A stretch of DNA of 64,000 bases from positions 62,001 to 126,000 of the forward strand of contig NZ_ARYJ01000001.1 of the NCBI RefSeq assembly GCF_000685215.1, in the 5' to 3' direction. The notes beneath the pieces were generated by a model that worked only from the letters and a program-made list of their open reading frames with translations, was not told the origin of the DNA and searched no databases. The translations under genes were made by a program, and so were the position numbers. Shown here one piece after another: positions 28,847-37,453 of the stretch (position 1 is the first letter of the stretch; every line of letters starts with the position of its first letter). The DNA comes from Hyphomonas jannaschiana VP2 (GTDB lineage: Bacteria; Pseudomonadota; Alphaproteobacteria; Caulobacterales; Hyphomonadaceae).

Positions 28847-29377
28847 TCAGGCGACGTTTTCGCGCATCGCGCGCAGCTTCGCCTTCTTCACCTTGTCGAC
28901 TGCGCGCTGACGCTTCAGGCGGGACAGGTGGTCGATGAACAGTGTGCCTTCGAGGTGATCCATCTCGTGCTGGATACAGACAGCGTAGAGGTCCTCGGCC
29001 CATTCCTCGACCTTGAAGCCATCATAATCGAGATAACGGATCAGGCATTTTTCCGGCCGTTCGACCTGGTCGAAAATGTCCGGAACGGAGAGGCAGCCTT
29101 CTTCATAAGGCTGGGTCTCTTCCACCGTCTCGACGATTTCCGGGTTCACGAAAAACTTCGGCTGGGGCTCCTCGCCTTCCTTGGCGAGGTCCATCACGAT
29201 GACGCGCAGCGGTACGCCGATCTGGATCGCGGCCAGGCCAATGCCCGGCGCGTCGTACATGGTTTCCAGCATGTCATCCATGAGCGCGCGAATTTCGTCG
29301 GTGACGCCACCCTCAACGGGCTTCGACACCTCTTTCAGGCGCGGATCAGGAACAGTAAGAATTTCGCGAATAGCCAT
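28847..29377 (-). CDS. def: peptide deformylase
   Basis: This 176-residue metalloenzyme removes the formyl group from nascent proteins. All three motifs are present: [10 protein letters not shown] (GxGLAAxQ), EEGCLSVPD (EGCLS, metal cysteine) and QHEMDHLEG (HExxH, metal histidines and catalytic glutamate). The C-terminal tail is rich in basic residues ([20 protein letters not shown]). It is the first gene of the def - small peptide - fmt run; rmuC stops 46 bases upstream. Confidence 0.96.
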   Translation of the reverse strand: MAIREILTVPDPRLKEVSKPVEGGVTDEIRALMDDMLETMYDAPGIGLAAIQIGVPLRVIVMDLAKEGEEPQPKFFVNPEIVETVEETQPYEEGCLSVPDIFDQVERPEKCLIRYLDYDGFKVEEWAEDLYAVCIQHEMDHLEGTLFIDHLSRLKRQRAVDKVKKAKLRAMRENVA

Positions 29378-29423
29378 GATTTTTCAGATAGGCGCGCGCC
29401 CCCGCCCGGTCAACGGCTGGCAG

Positions 29424-30764
29424 TCATTCGGCTGCGGGCAGCCGTTTCGGGTCTCCGAGGTCCAGCTGGCCGTTCTCCGGCGTATTTGCGCGGGATTCGA
29501 TCTGCTTCGGCTCGGCCGGGGCCTTGTTCGGCGGGGCGATCTTCATGTCCTCGAACTTGCGCAGCGTCGGCAGCACACGCTTGTCGAAGGACCCCATCAT
29601 GGAATTGAAATGATCGACCGAGCCATTCAGCGATTTGCCGAGCTTTTCGACATGGCCCAGCATCACGCCCATCCGCGTGTAGAGGTCTGCGCCGAGCTGC
29701 GCCGCCTCCATGGCGTTTTCGTTCATCTGATGCTGGCGCCAGAGATGGGCCACCGTCCGGGCGAGCGCGATCAGCGTTGTCGGCGTGGTGACGATCACTG
29801 ACCGGCTCATCGCCTTCTCGATCAGGTCCGGCGAATGTTCCAGCGCGGCGGCGAAGAAATTCTCCCCCGGAATGAACATGGCGATATAGTCAAACCGGCC
29901 GCCGAGATTGGACTGGTAGTCCTTTGAGGCGAGCGTGTTCACATGCCGCTGGACGCTGGCGGCGTGAGCCTTCAGGTGCGCGGCGCGCTCGGCCGGGTCC
30001 TCGGCATTGACCGCCTCCATGTAGGAGGCGAGCGAGACCTTGGAGTCGACCACGATCTGGCGTTCGCCCGGCAGGTGGATCACCGCGTCCGGGCGCTGGC
30101 GCCCCGCTTCGGTGTCGTCATGGACCTGTTCCGAGAAGTCGCAATGCGCCGACAGGCCCGCCTGCTCCATCACATTGCGGAGCGTCATCTCCCCCCAGCG
30201 GCCACCGCCTTTCGGGGCCGTCAGGGCGCTGACGAGCTTGCCGGTCTCGGACGTGTTCAGCTTCAGGCTCTCATGGATCGCCTTCACCTGTTCCTGGATC
30301 GCGGACTTGTCCTCGGTGCGGACTTTCTCGATCTCGTCCACGCGTTTCTTGAAGGCGTCGAAATTCTCGCCGATCGGCTTGATCAGCTCCTTCAGCTGGC
30401 CCTGCGCGCCTTCCTTGTGCTTCTCGAACGTCTCGTTCGCGAGCTGCAGGAACTGGGCATTTGCCTGCCGCAGCACGCCCTGCGCCATGTCGGCGAATTT
30501 CTTTTCGTCTTCAGCGCTGCGGGCTTTTGCTTCGGCGAGGGCGATCTCGGCTTCGCGGGCGACCGATTCCAGCGTCTGCGCGCGCTGCAGGGCAGCTTCG
30601 CGCTCATCGGTGGCGCGCTCAAGGTCCAGCGTCAGCCGCTCGGCCTTTTGCTGCGCGGTGCCAAGCTGCATCCACGCAATGACACCTGCGCCAAGCGCGA
30701 GGAAGAAGAGGATCAGATGGGCAAGGTCAAAGCCCTGCCCGGCAATGGTGACAATCGGTTCCAT
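29424..30764 (-). CDS. rmuC: DNA recombination protein RmuC
   Basis: The 446-residue protein has an N-terminal membrane helix (LAHLILFFLALGAGVIAWM), a long coiled coil (about residues 30-150, repeating E/A/K heptads) and the RmuC nuclease-like domain with GRWGEMTLRNVMEQAGL, PDAVIHLPGERQIVVDSKVSLASY and the IAMFIPGENFFAAAL strand. RmuC limits inversion rearrangements and has been tied to anti-phage defence in enterobacteria. AGAGGCGG before the ATG at 30764 supports the start. A GAAC-N7-GAAC site lies 27 bases upstream, so it is probably SOS-regulated. Confidence 0.9.
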   Translation of the reverse strand: MEPIVTIAGQGFDLAHLILFFLALGAGVIAWMQLGTAQQKAERLTLDLERATDEREAALQRAQTLESVAREAEIALAEAKARSAEDEKKFADMAQGVLRQANAQFLQLANETFEKHKEGAQGQLKELIKPIGENFDAFKKRVDEIEKVRTEDKSAIQEQVKAIHESLKLNTSETGKLVSALTAPKGGGRWGEMTLRNVMEQAGLSAHCDFSEQVHDDTEAGRQRPDAVIHLPGERQIVVDSKVSLASYMEAVNAEDPAERAAHLKAHAASVQRHVNTLASKDYQSNLGGRFDYIAMFIPGENFFAAALEHSPDLIEKAMSRSVIVTTPTTLIALARTVAHLWRQHQMNENAMEAAQLGADLYTRMGVMLGHVEKLGKSLNGSVDHFNSMMGSFDKRVLPTLRKFEDMKIAPPNKAPAEPKQIESRANTPENGQLDLGDPKRLPAAE

Positions 30765-30790
30765 TCCGCCTCTCTGGCATGATTCTGATG

Positions 30791-30805
30791 GAACATATAC
30801 GGAAC
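30791..30805. promoter_or_regulatory. LexA-type SOS box upstream of rmuC
   Basis: GAACATATACGGAAC is a direct repeat GAAC-N7-GAAC, the reverse complement of the alphaproteobacterial LexA consensus GTTC-N7-GTTC. It lies 27 bases before the rmuC ATG, where it would cover the promoter or transcription start. LexA binding is inferred. Confidence 0.6.
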
Positions 30806-30856
30806 AGAAGCGGGTGTCGAGTTGGTGAATGTAACCACCCAGAGCCCGCGCTCGTG

Positions 30857-30917
30857 CTTCGACTTCGCTCAGCATGAGCGCTCTTAAAGGACGGACTCAT
30901 CCTGAGCGAAGTCGAAG
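30857..30917. repeat. 16-bp inverted repeat (CTTCGACTTCGCTCAG)
   Basis: CTTCGACTTCGCTCAG at 30857-30872 and its exact reverse complement at 30902-30917 enclose 29 bases. This kind of dispersed palindromic sequence is common between genes in many G+C-rich bacteria. It lies between the end of ybaB and the rmuC promoter and could act as a 3' hairpin for the dnaX-ybaB transcript. Confidence 0.6.
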
Positions 30918-30960
30918 GATGAAGCGGCGGAGCCCTGATGGCCCCTCACCCCTGCCCACC

Positions 30961-31284
30961 TCAGAACGGCAACTTAAACCCCGGCATCATGCCGCCGAAG
31001 CCGGCGGTGGCTTCTTTCATGGCGGCTTCCATCGCCTCGTCGAGCCGGCGGCGGGCGTCGGCATGGGCGGCCTTGATCAGGTCTTCCAGGATTTCCGGCT
31101 CGTCGCCCATCAGGCTCGGGTCGATGCTGAGGGAGACGAGTTCCCCCTTGCCGCGCAGGCGCACTGTCACGAGGCCTGCGCCGGAGACGCCATCGGCCTC
31201 GGTCGACTCAATCTTGGCCTGCACTTCCTGCATCTTGCCCTGCATCTGCTGGGCCTGCTGCATGATCTTGGCGAGGTCTTTCAT
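30961..31284 (-). CDS. YbaB/EbfC nucleoid-associated protein
   Basis: This 107-residue DNA-binding protein matches YbaB/EbfC: MKDLAKIMQQAQQMQGKMQEVQAKIES, then the beta sheet GAGLVTVRLRGKGELVSLSIDPSLM and the helix DLIKAAHADARRRLDEAMEAAMKEATAG. It forms tweezer-like dimers that coat DNA. It starts 12 bases after dnaX, the classical dnaX-ybaB order, but recR, which normally follows, is not next; rmuC with its own promoter is. Confidence 0.93.
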   Translation of the reverse strand: MKDLAKIMQQAQQMQGKMQEVQAKIESTEADGVSGAGLVTVRLRGKGELVSLSIDPSLMGDEPEILEDLIKAAHADARRRLDEAMEAAMKEATAGFGGMMPGFKLPF

Positions 31285-31295
31285 GGTCGGGTCCT

Positions 31296-32999
31296 TCAGG
31301 CTTGGCGGCGTGAGTTCAGGTCTATGACGTTTTCGGCGTCGGCGGGAATATCGGGGCTCGCCCGCTCCTCGTCGACAACATCCACAATGGTGGCGCCCGG
31401 CAGGCTCTTCAAGGCCGCCGCGATGAGCGGATGCGCCGCAGCCGAGGCAAAGCGTTCTTCCCTGGTGCGGATTTCGGCGGCACGTACCGTCTCTGCCCCG
31501 CCGCGGATCTGCTCCACCACCCAGTCATCGCCCGTCTGGCGTTCGAGGAAGCTTTTCAGCCGGGCCAGCACGTCCGCCGGGGCGGCGGCTTCCAGTTCGC
31601 AGGTGAAGTGGCCGTAGCGGATCGGTCCAGGCTTCACATAGCGCTCCATCTCGACCTGGAGATTGATCTCGCGAAGCTCCGTCAGGTGGGCGAGGATGCT
31701 GTCAAAGCTGTCCAGCCCGCCGGCGTCGGGCGGGGCCTCAGCCTGTGCCTCAGACTTTCCCGGCGAGGCTTTGCCCTCCGCGATCATGCGGGCGGCTTCT
31801 TCCGGGGACGGAAGACCGGCGGAGGCGACAAGGCGCAGGATGACCATGTTGAGCGCGGTGGCCGGGTCGGGCGCGACCTGCAGGACATTATAGCCCGACA
31901 GAAGGATCTGCCAGGTTCGGGCGGCTTCGGCCGGCGTCAGGCGCTGGGCCATGGCGCGGGTGCGCTCCACCCAGTCGGCCGGGCCGCCAGGCTGGTAGTC
32001 GTCGCCCGTCGCCTGCGCGATGGAAATATCGGCGGCGATTTCCAGCAGGTCTTTCAGGATGATGGCCGGGCCTGCCCCGCCGCGCACCTGGTCCTGCACT
32101 TCTTCCAGCGCCGCTTTCGCCTCGCCTGCGATGGCTTTCTCGAAGGCATCCATCAGGCGGCCCCGGTCGCCGAGGCCCAGCATGTCGCGGACGGCGGCGC
32201 CGGTGACGGCCTCCCCTTCCAGCGTCTGCACGATGGCCTGGTCGAGAATGGACAGCCCGTCGCGGACCGAGCCTTCGGCAGCCCGCGCGATCAGGGCGAG
32301 GCCCTCTTCGGAAACTTTCGCGCCTTCCTTCTCGGCGATGCGGCCGAGATGGGCGGCGAGCGCGGCAGGCTCCAGCCGTTTCAGGTCAAACCGCTGGCAA
32401 CGCGACAGCACCGTGACCGGCACCTTGCGGATCTCGGTGGTGGCGAAGATGAACTTCACATGCGGCGGCGGCTCTTCCAGCGTCTTCAAGAGCGCGTTGA
32501 AGCTGGCATTCGACAGCATGTGCACTTCGTCGATGATGTAGACCTTGTGCCGGGCCGAGACCGGCGCGTAGCGGGCCCCGTCCAGCAGGTCGCGCATGTC
32601 GGCGACGCCCGTGCGGCTGGCGGCGTCCAGCTCCAGCACGTCCGGATGGCGCGAGGCCATGATCGCTTCGCAATGCTCGCCCAGCGGCTTCAGATTCACC
32701 GAAGGGCCGTCATGATCGGCGGAGGTGTAGTTCAGCGCGCGGGCCAGCAGGCGGGCGGTCGTCGTCTTGCCGATGCCGCGCACGCCGGTCAGCATGAAGG
32801 CGTGGGCAATCCGGCCCGTCTCGAACGCGTTGCGGAGCGTGCGGACCATGGCCTCCTGGCCGATCAGGTCCTCGAAGGTGCGGGGCCGGTATTTCCGGGC
32901 GAGCACTTCATAGGCGCCGGGCTTTGCCGGGGCCTCGTCTTCCCCGAACATGGAGAAGGTCGCGTCATCGCGCTCGGTATCGGAATCGGTCTCGCTCAT
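31296..32999 (-). CDS. dnaX: DNA polymerase III subunits gamma/tau
   Basis: This 567-residue AAA+ clamp-loader ATPase has Walker A GVRGIGKTTTARLL (residues 72-85), Walker B VYIIDEVHML, the SRC sensor (VLSRCQRFDLKRL) and the dnaX lid domain. Domains III-V follow after about residue 240. The zinc module between Walker A and B, which has four cysteines in E. coli, keeps only one here (LGEHCEAIMASRH). The C-terminal region is shorter than E. coli tau (643 residues). I see no obvious A-rich slippery heptamer for a gamma-type frameshift, but did not check exhaustively. Confidence 0.93.
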   Translation of the reverse strand: MSETDSDTERDDATFSMFGEDEAPAKPGAYEVLARKYRPRTFEDLIGQEAMVRTLRNAFETGRIAHAFMLTGVRGIGKTTTARLLARALNYTSADHDGPSVNLKPLGEHCEAIMASRHPDVLELDAASRTGVADMRDLLDGARYAPVSARHKVYIIDEVHMLSNASFNALLKTLEEPPPHVKFIFATTEIRKVPVTVLSRCQRFDLKRLEPAALAAHLGRIAEKEGAKVSEEGLALIARAAEGSVRDGLSILDQAIVQTLEGEAVTGAAVRDMLGLGDRGRLMDAFEKAIAGEAKAALEEVQDQVRGGAGPAIILKDLLEIAADISIAQATGDDYQPGGPADWVERTRAMAQRLTPAEAARTWQILLSGYNVLQVAPDPATALNMVILRLVASAGLPSPEEAARMIAEGKASPGKSEAQAEAPPDAGGLDSFDSILAHLTELREINLQVEMERYVKPGPIRYGHFTCELEAAAPADVLARLKSFLERQTGDDWVVEQIRGGAETVRAAEIRTREERFASAAAHPLIAAALKSLPGATIVDVVDEERASPDIPADAENVIDLNSRRQA

Positions 33000-33054
33000 T
33001 GGCCGGGACCTTAGCCTCTGCGAGGGGCCGGGCCAATGGGGGCAGTGACTCGCT

Positions 33055-33834
33055 TCAGCCTTCGAGCAGTTTCTCGCGGATGGTGTCCTGCTGGGCCTCG
33101 GTCACGCCGAGGGTTTCGGTGAGGTAGGCGTCGATGGAGCCGACTTCGCCGATGATCGTGCCCATGGCGGTTTCGAGGTAGGGCAGCCGGACGCCGATGA
33201 AGGGGCGGAAGACTTCCGGCTCGTAGTTCTTGCCGATATGGGCGTTGAACATGGTGGCGATCTCGCCGAGGCGTCCGTCCACATCCACCGCCTCATTGGT
33301 GAGGATGTAGTCGGCGTGGATGTCGTCCTGCGCGACGCCCAGCACATGGTGGGTCAGCGCGCAGAGAATGCCCGTGCGGTCCTTGCCTGCGGCGCAGTTC
33401 ACAAGGCCGGCTTCATCGTCCTTCAGCTCCGCCAGATGGCCAAACCAGGTGGCGAACAGCTCCCGGTGGTGCGCCTTGAAGGGGGCGACCCGGTAGTAAT
33501 CGGTCATCCAGGCCTCGGCCTTTTCGGCGTCGGCCTCGACTTTCGTCAGGAACTGGTGATGCGGCGCCTCATGCTCGCGGCCGCCATCATGGGTAATGGT
33601 CATTGGGGCGGACCATTTGCCCGGCTGGCGCTCACGCTCGTCCGGACGGCGCAAATCTGCCTGAACGGCGATGCGTTTCTGCCGTATCTGCTGCAGATCG
33701 CCATGCGTGGCCTCGGCATAATGGCCGGAGCGGAACAGCCGTCCCTGCTTTACGTGGCCCCCATGACGGGAGGCATAGCCCCCGAAATCCCGGAAATTGC
33801 GAACGCCTTCAAGCGGCAGGATACGATCTTTCAT
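33055..33834 (-). CDS. tyrosine/dual-specificity phosphatase (Y_phosphatase3-like)
   Basis: The 259-residue protein has the P-loop C-x5-R of cysteine phosphatases as NCAAGKDRTGI, and the N-terminal NFRDFGGYASRHGGHVKQGRLFRSGHY motif of the bacterial Y_phosphatase3/LipA-like family. A general-acid aspartate would be in VQADLRRPDER. Members hydrolyse phosphotyrosine or phosphoinositides; the substrate here is unknown. It stands alone and is divergent from the SYLF lipoprotein gene with its stress promoter. Confidence 0.87.
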   Translation of the reverse strand: MKDRILPLEGVRNFRDFGGYASRHGGHVKQGRLFRSGHYAEATHGDLQQIRQKRIAVQADLRRPDERERQPGKWSAPMTITHDGGREHEAPHHQFLTKVEADAEKAEAWMTDYYRVAPFKAHHRELFATWFGHLAELKDDEAGLVNCAAGKDRTGILCALTHHVLGVAQDDIHADYILTNEAVDVDGRLGEIATMFNAHIGKNYEPEVFRPFIGVRLPYLETAMGTIIGEVGSIDAYLTETLGVTEAQQDTIREKLLEG

Positions 33835-33908
33835 AATGAAGGCAGCTAGCGCGGCCCCGCGCGCTCGTCTACCCTGACCCTATGACAAGCCCTTCATGGT
33901 GGGGGCTG

Positions 33909-33934
33909 GGAACCGAATGCTTTCGCCGGGCGTT
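33909..33934 (+). promoter_or_regulatory. EcfG-type general stress promoter
   Basis: GGAAC (33909-33913), 17 bases, then CGTT (33931-33934) matches the alphaproteobacterial EcfG (sigma-T) consensus GGAAC-N16/17-CGTT exactly. The ATG of the SYLF lipoprotein lies 34 bases downstream. A second match stands before the small membrane protein at 63523. Confidence 0.65.
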
Positions 33935-33968
33935 CAAGTCCCGAGAATAACAGAACCAGGAGTTCACA

Positions 33969-34526
33969 ATGACCCGTCTTCGTTCAATGATTGCTGCAGC
34001 CTGCCTTGCAGTGGGGACGGTTTCCGTCACCGCCTGCTCCACCCTGCCCGACGAGGTGGATCGCGCCGAAATCGACGCCGACAGCCGTCAGGCGCTGAAC
34101 CAGCTCTACGCCAAGAATGACGCCGCCCGTGCCATCGGCCAGCAGGCCCGCGCCGTGCTGGTGTTCCCGTCCATCGTGAAGGCCGGGCTCGGCATTGGCG
34201 GCGCTTATGGCGAAGGCGAAATGCGCCAGGGCGGCGCGGTGACTGGCTACTACTCCACCTTCACGGGCTCCTGGGGCCTGCAGGCCGGCGCCCAGCAATA
34301 TGGCTATGCCGTCTTCCTGATGAATGACGACGCGGTGGAATATGTCCGCGAGTCCGATGGCTGGGAAATCGGTGTCGGCCCGACCGTGGTGCTGGTGAAT
34401 GCCGGCGTCGCGCAGAACCTGTCGACCACCTCCCTGCAGGACGACGCCTATGCCTTCATCTTCGACCAGAAGGGCCTGATGGCCGGCATCAGCATCGAAG
34501 GCACGAAGATCAACAAGCTGGACTAA
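33969..34526 (+). CDS. SYLF/YSC84-domain lipoprotein
   Basis: The 185-residue exported lipoprotein has a signal peptide with lipobox VTAC (Cys23) and a SYLF (YSC84, DUF500) domain: AKNDAARAIGQQARAVLVFPSIVKAGLGIGGAYGEGEM, GYYSTFTGSWGLQAGAQQYGYAVFLMN and DAYAFIFDQKGLMAGISIEGTKI. SYLF domains bind phospholipids or phosphoinositides in eukaryotes; bacterial roles are unclear. The EcfG-type promoter upstream makes it a general-stress gene, in line with SYLF proteins in other alphaproteobacteria being stress-linked. It ends in a strong bidirectional terminator. Confidence 0.9.
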   Translation: MTRLRSMIAAACLAVGTVSVTACSTLPDEVDRAEIDADSRQALNQLYAKNDAARAIGQQARAVLVFPSIVKAGLGIGGAYGEGEMRQGGAVTGYYSTFTGSWGLQAGAQQYGYAVFLMNDDAVEYVRESDGWEIGVGPTVVLVNAGVAQNLSTTSLQDDAYAFIFDQKGLMAGISIEGTKINKLD

Positions 34527-34542
34527 GCTGATCCACCAAAAG

Positions 34543-34580
34543 AAAAGCCGGCGCAGCCAAACGGTTGCGCCGGCTTTTTT
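34543..34580. terminator. bidirectional intrinsic terminator between SYLF lipoprotein and amn
   Basis: AAAAGCCGGCGCA (34543-34555) pairs perfectly with TGCGCCGGCTTTT (34566-34578) around a ten-base loop, followed by T runs on the plus strand and matching A/T runs on the minus side. It separates the convergent lipoprotein and amn genes and should stop transcription from both. Confidence 0.9.
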
Positions 34581-34595
34581 GTGCGCGATGGCCGG

Positions 34596-36047
34596 TTACC
34601 GGAACGGCGGCTCGTCGAAGCTGCGGAGTTTGCGGCTGTGGAGCTTGGCGCCCTTGTCGGCGGCGAGGCGTTCGAGCGTCTCGATGCCGATGCGGATATG
34701 CTCGCCGATGGCGCGCTCGTAGAAGCGGTTGGCGGCGCCCGGCAGCTTGATCTCGCCATGCAGCGGCTTGTCCGACACGCAGAGCAGCACGCCATAGGGC
34801 ACGCGGAGGCGATAACCGTTGGCGGCGATGGTCGCGCTTTCCATCTCGATGGCGATGGCGCGCGACTTGTTGAACCGCGGGGCCGAGGCCGAGAAGCGCA
34901 GCTCCCAGTTGCGATCATCCGTGGTCACCACGGTGCCGGTCCGCAGGCGCTTCTTCAGCTCGTCGCCGGATTCGCCGGTGACATGGGCGGCTGATTCCTG
35001 CAGCGCGATCTGAACCTCTGCCAGTGCCGGGATCGGGATCTCCGGCGGCAGGACGGAGTCGAGCACATGGTCTTCACGCAGATAGGCGTGGGCCAGGACG
35101 TAATCGCCGATGGCCTGCGAATGGCGCAGGCCGCCGCAATGGCCGACCATCAGCCAGCATTGCGGGCGGATGACGGCCAGATGGTCCGTGATCGTCTTTG
35201 CGTTGGACGGGCCGACGCCAATATTGACCAGCGTGATGCCGGTATTGTTCGCCGCGCGGAGGTGATAGGCCGGCATCTGCGAGCGGCGCCACGGCGAGGC
35301 GTCGATCTCGGCGCGGGACGTGTCCGTCGGCTCGGTGATCTCCAGCCCGCCCGGCACCGACAGGGATGTGTAGCGCGATCCGTTGGCGAGCTGTTCCAGC
35401 CCCCAGTCGCAGAACGCATCGACATAGCGATGGTAGTTCGTGAACAGAATATAGTGCTGGAAATGCTCCACCGGCGTGCCGGTATAATGCTGCAGCCGCT
35501 TCAGGGAGAAATCGGTCCGCAGGGCATCGAACAGGGCCAGCGGACGTTCGGTGAAGGGCTCGTAGAGATCGCCATCGGCCACTTCATCGCCGATCTCGGA
35601 GAGGTCCGGGCTCGGAAAGTGGCGGGCGAGTTCGGCCGGGGAAATTTCCTCAAGGCCGGACGCCTGCCCCTGCTCCCACACATAGGCGTAGGGCATTTCC
35701 GACTGCGAGCGTTCGACGAACAGCTCGATCTCGTAATATTTCAGCAGCGGGGTCAGCTGCTCCATCAGATAGGGACGGAAAAAGTCCGGCCGGGTGAAGG
35801 TGGAAATATAAGTGCCGGGTTCCGAGATGCGTCCGAAGGAACGGGAGATCCGCGGGGCCGGCCCATCCGGATTGTAGACGATCCGGATCTGCGGATAGCA
35901 GAACGCGCCGGAGGCCCGTAGCGCCGGGTCGGGCGGCGTGCCTTCATGCAGGAATTTATCGAGGGCGGCAGCTTGCGCCTCAACGGCCTCAGCGTAGAGC
36001 TTTTCGAGGGCGTCGATGACGGCTTCAGGTGTAGTGAGTTTCGACAT
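34596..36047 (-). CDS. amn: AMP nucleosidase
   Basis: This 483-residue enzyme hydrolyses AMP to adenine and ribose 5-phosphate. The N-terminal Amn-specific domain has SGAFCYPQIRIVYNPDG and SRSFGRISEPGTYISTFTRPDFFRPYL, and the C-terminal phosphorylase-like domain shows INIGVGPSNAK-type TLVNIGVGPSNAKTITDHLAV, HCGGLRHSQAIGDYVLAHAY and IEMESATIAANGYRLRVPYGV. Length fits E. coli Amn (484). It helps control adenine nucleotide levels. The gene ends 15 bases after the shared terminator. Confidence 0.93.
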   Translation of the reverse strand: MSKLTTPEAVIDALEKLYAEAVEAQAAALDKFLHEGTPPDPALRASGAFCYPQIRIVYNPDGPAPRISRSFGRISEPGTYISTFTRPDFFRPYLMEQLTPLLKYYEIELFVERSQSEMPYAYVWEQGQASGLEEISPAELARHFPSPDLSEIGDEVADGDLYEPFTERPLALFDALRTDFSLKRLQHYTGTPVEHFQHYILFTNYHRYVDAFCDWGLEQLANGSRYTSLSVPGGLEITEPTDTSRAEIDASPWRRSQMPAYHLRAANNTGITLVNIGVGPSNAKTITDHLAVIRPQCWLMVGHCGGLRHSQAIGDYVLAHAYLREDHVLDSVLPPEIPIPALAEVQIALQESAAHVTGESGDELKKRLRTGTVVTTDDRNWELRFSASAPRFNKSRAIAIEMESATIAANGYRLRVPYGVLLCVSDKPLHGEIKLPGAANRFYERAIGEHIRIGIETLERLAADKGAKLHSRKLRSFDEPPFR

Positions 36048-36166
36048 GGCGCCATCTGCCCCAGAGGAAGGGGCCTGTCAATTCACCTTGATATGACAGC
36101 GGCCAGCACACCTGCCCGGCGCGGGGCAAGCCCGGCCGGTGAAAAGCCATGTGTTTTCAGGAAGCT

Positions 36167-36859
36167 TCAGCCGGAGTCGAGAACCGGCAACCAGCTGAGC
36201 GCCGCATCGTGCAGTGTCCAGAACAGGTCGCGCGTGACGGGCCGGTTCTGCAGCCCGGTACAGGCGGCCGGCGGCACGTCCGCGACGGGCAGCGGCAGCG
36301 ATTTGTCGGCCCGGATGCGGGCGAGCTTGCGGCGGAAGCGGATGACCTGCGCCTCCGGGTCGCTGAGCGCCTGTTCCAGCGCCGCGAAGCGATTCATCAG
36401 CCGCTTGGCCGGCACGAGATCATGCGGGCCAGGCCGCGCGTCGGGATCTGCCCGCCCGGCCTCGTAACGGGCACGGGCCGCAAGCCGCGCAGCGAGGCGG
36501 GACGCTTTCTGCGCGGGCGACGGCGATGTCTCGGTCAGGCGGAAGACAGGCAAGGTGAAGACGCGCGGTTCCGGCGCCGGACGGCCAAGCGGCACGTCTT
36601 TCGCAGCGGCCTTGCTTGGCGATACCGGCTCGGCCTCGGGCAGCGGCGTCTCCATGGCGGTCAGGAACAGGATACGGCGCACCATCGTCTCCAGCCGCTT
36701 CAGCTCGCCGTCCATCGCCCGGCAGACGGCGCGCGGCAGGAAGGCGCGCATGCCCAGCGGGCCGAGGCCCAGCCGGGTGGCAAGCGCAGCGGCCTGCTGA
36801 CCGGCGAAGGCCCAGGCGAGGCCAAGAGAAGCAGAGAGGCGAACGGGTGAAATCATCAT
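36167..36859 (-). CDS. hypothetical protein, basic helical
   Basis: I do not recognise this 230-residue protein. It has a short apolar N-terminus (SLGLAWAFAGQQAAALATRLGLGPLG), then an arginine-rich helical body (RLAARLAARARYEAGRADPDA, VIRFRRKLARIRADKS) and a C-terminal tail with two tryptophans. No signal cleavage site or domain is evident. The ATG at 36859 is followed directly by another at 36856; neither has a strong ribosome site. It faces the DUF1203 gene divergently. Function unknown. Confidence 0.65.
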   Translation of the reverse strand: MMISPVRLSASLGLAWAFAGQQAAALATRLGLGPLGMRAFLPRAVCRAMDGELKRLETMVRRILFLTAMETPLPEAEPVSPSKAAAKDVPLGRPAPEPRVFTLPVFRLTETSPSPAQKASRLAARLAARARYEAGRADPDARPGPHDLVPAKRLMNRFAALEQALSDPEAQVIRFRRKLARIRADKSLPLPVADVPPAACTGLQNRPVTRDLFWTLHDAALSWLPVLDSG

Positions 36860-36985
36860 GGTGCTTAGCCTGCGCCCTTCCCTGTTCCGACGGATTGAGG
36901 CCTCCCCTGTCCGACAGCAAGCAGCGGGTGGGCGCGCCCTCCGCAAAGGCGATAGGTCCAGCAGAGGAAAAAAGGAGACCTGCCC

Positions 36986-37453
36986 ATGTCATTCCGGATT
37001 CGTGCCCTGCCCGCCGCCCCGTTCGCAGGCCTCTCCGGCCTCGACGAGGCGGCCCTGTCCGCCAGGCTTATCAAACGCCTGATGGTGGATACGTATCCTG
37101 GCTATCCCTGCCGCGTCAGCCTTGAGGATGCCCGGCCGGGCGAAACGGTGCACCTGCTCCACTACACCCATCAGGAGGCAGAGACGCCCTTCCGGGCCAG
37201 CCATGCCATCTATGTGCGCGACGGCGTGGCATCCGCCGACCTGCCGCCCGGCGAGGTTCCGGACATGATCCGCAGGCGTATAATTTCGCTACGCGCCTTC
37301 GATGCTGACGGCATGATGGTTAACGCCGAGGTCACCGACGGCATTGACGTAGCGGCATGCATCGGGACCTTGTTCCGGCATCCGTCCACAGACTATATCC
37401 ACCTCCATTTTGCAAAGCAGGGTTGCTTTGCTGCAAGGGTCGACCGCGCGTAA
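36986..37453 (+). CDS. DUF1203 family protein
   Basis: The 155-residue protein matches DUF1203: N-terminal MSFRIRALPAAPFAGL, a central PCRVSLEDARPGETVHLLHYTHQEAETPFRASHAIYVR, and IISLRAFDADGMMVNAEVTDG. The family is of unknown function, found in many proteobacteria. No signal peptide. AAGGAG sits about nine bases before the ATG. It stands alone with a 348-base gap after it. Confidence 0.8.
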   Translation: MSFRIRALPAAPFAGLSGLDEAALSARLIKRLMVDTYPGYPCRVSLEDARPGETVHLLHYTHQEAETPFRASHAIYVRDGVASADLPPGEVPDMIRRRIISLRAFDADGMMVNAEVTDGIDVAACIGTLFRHPSTDYIHLHFAKQGCFAARVDRA

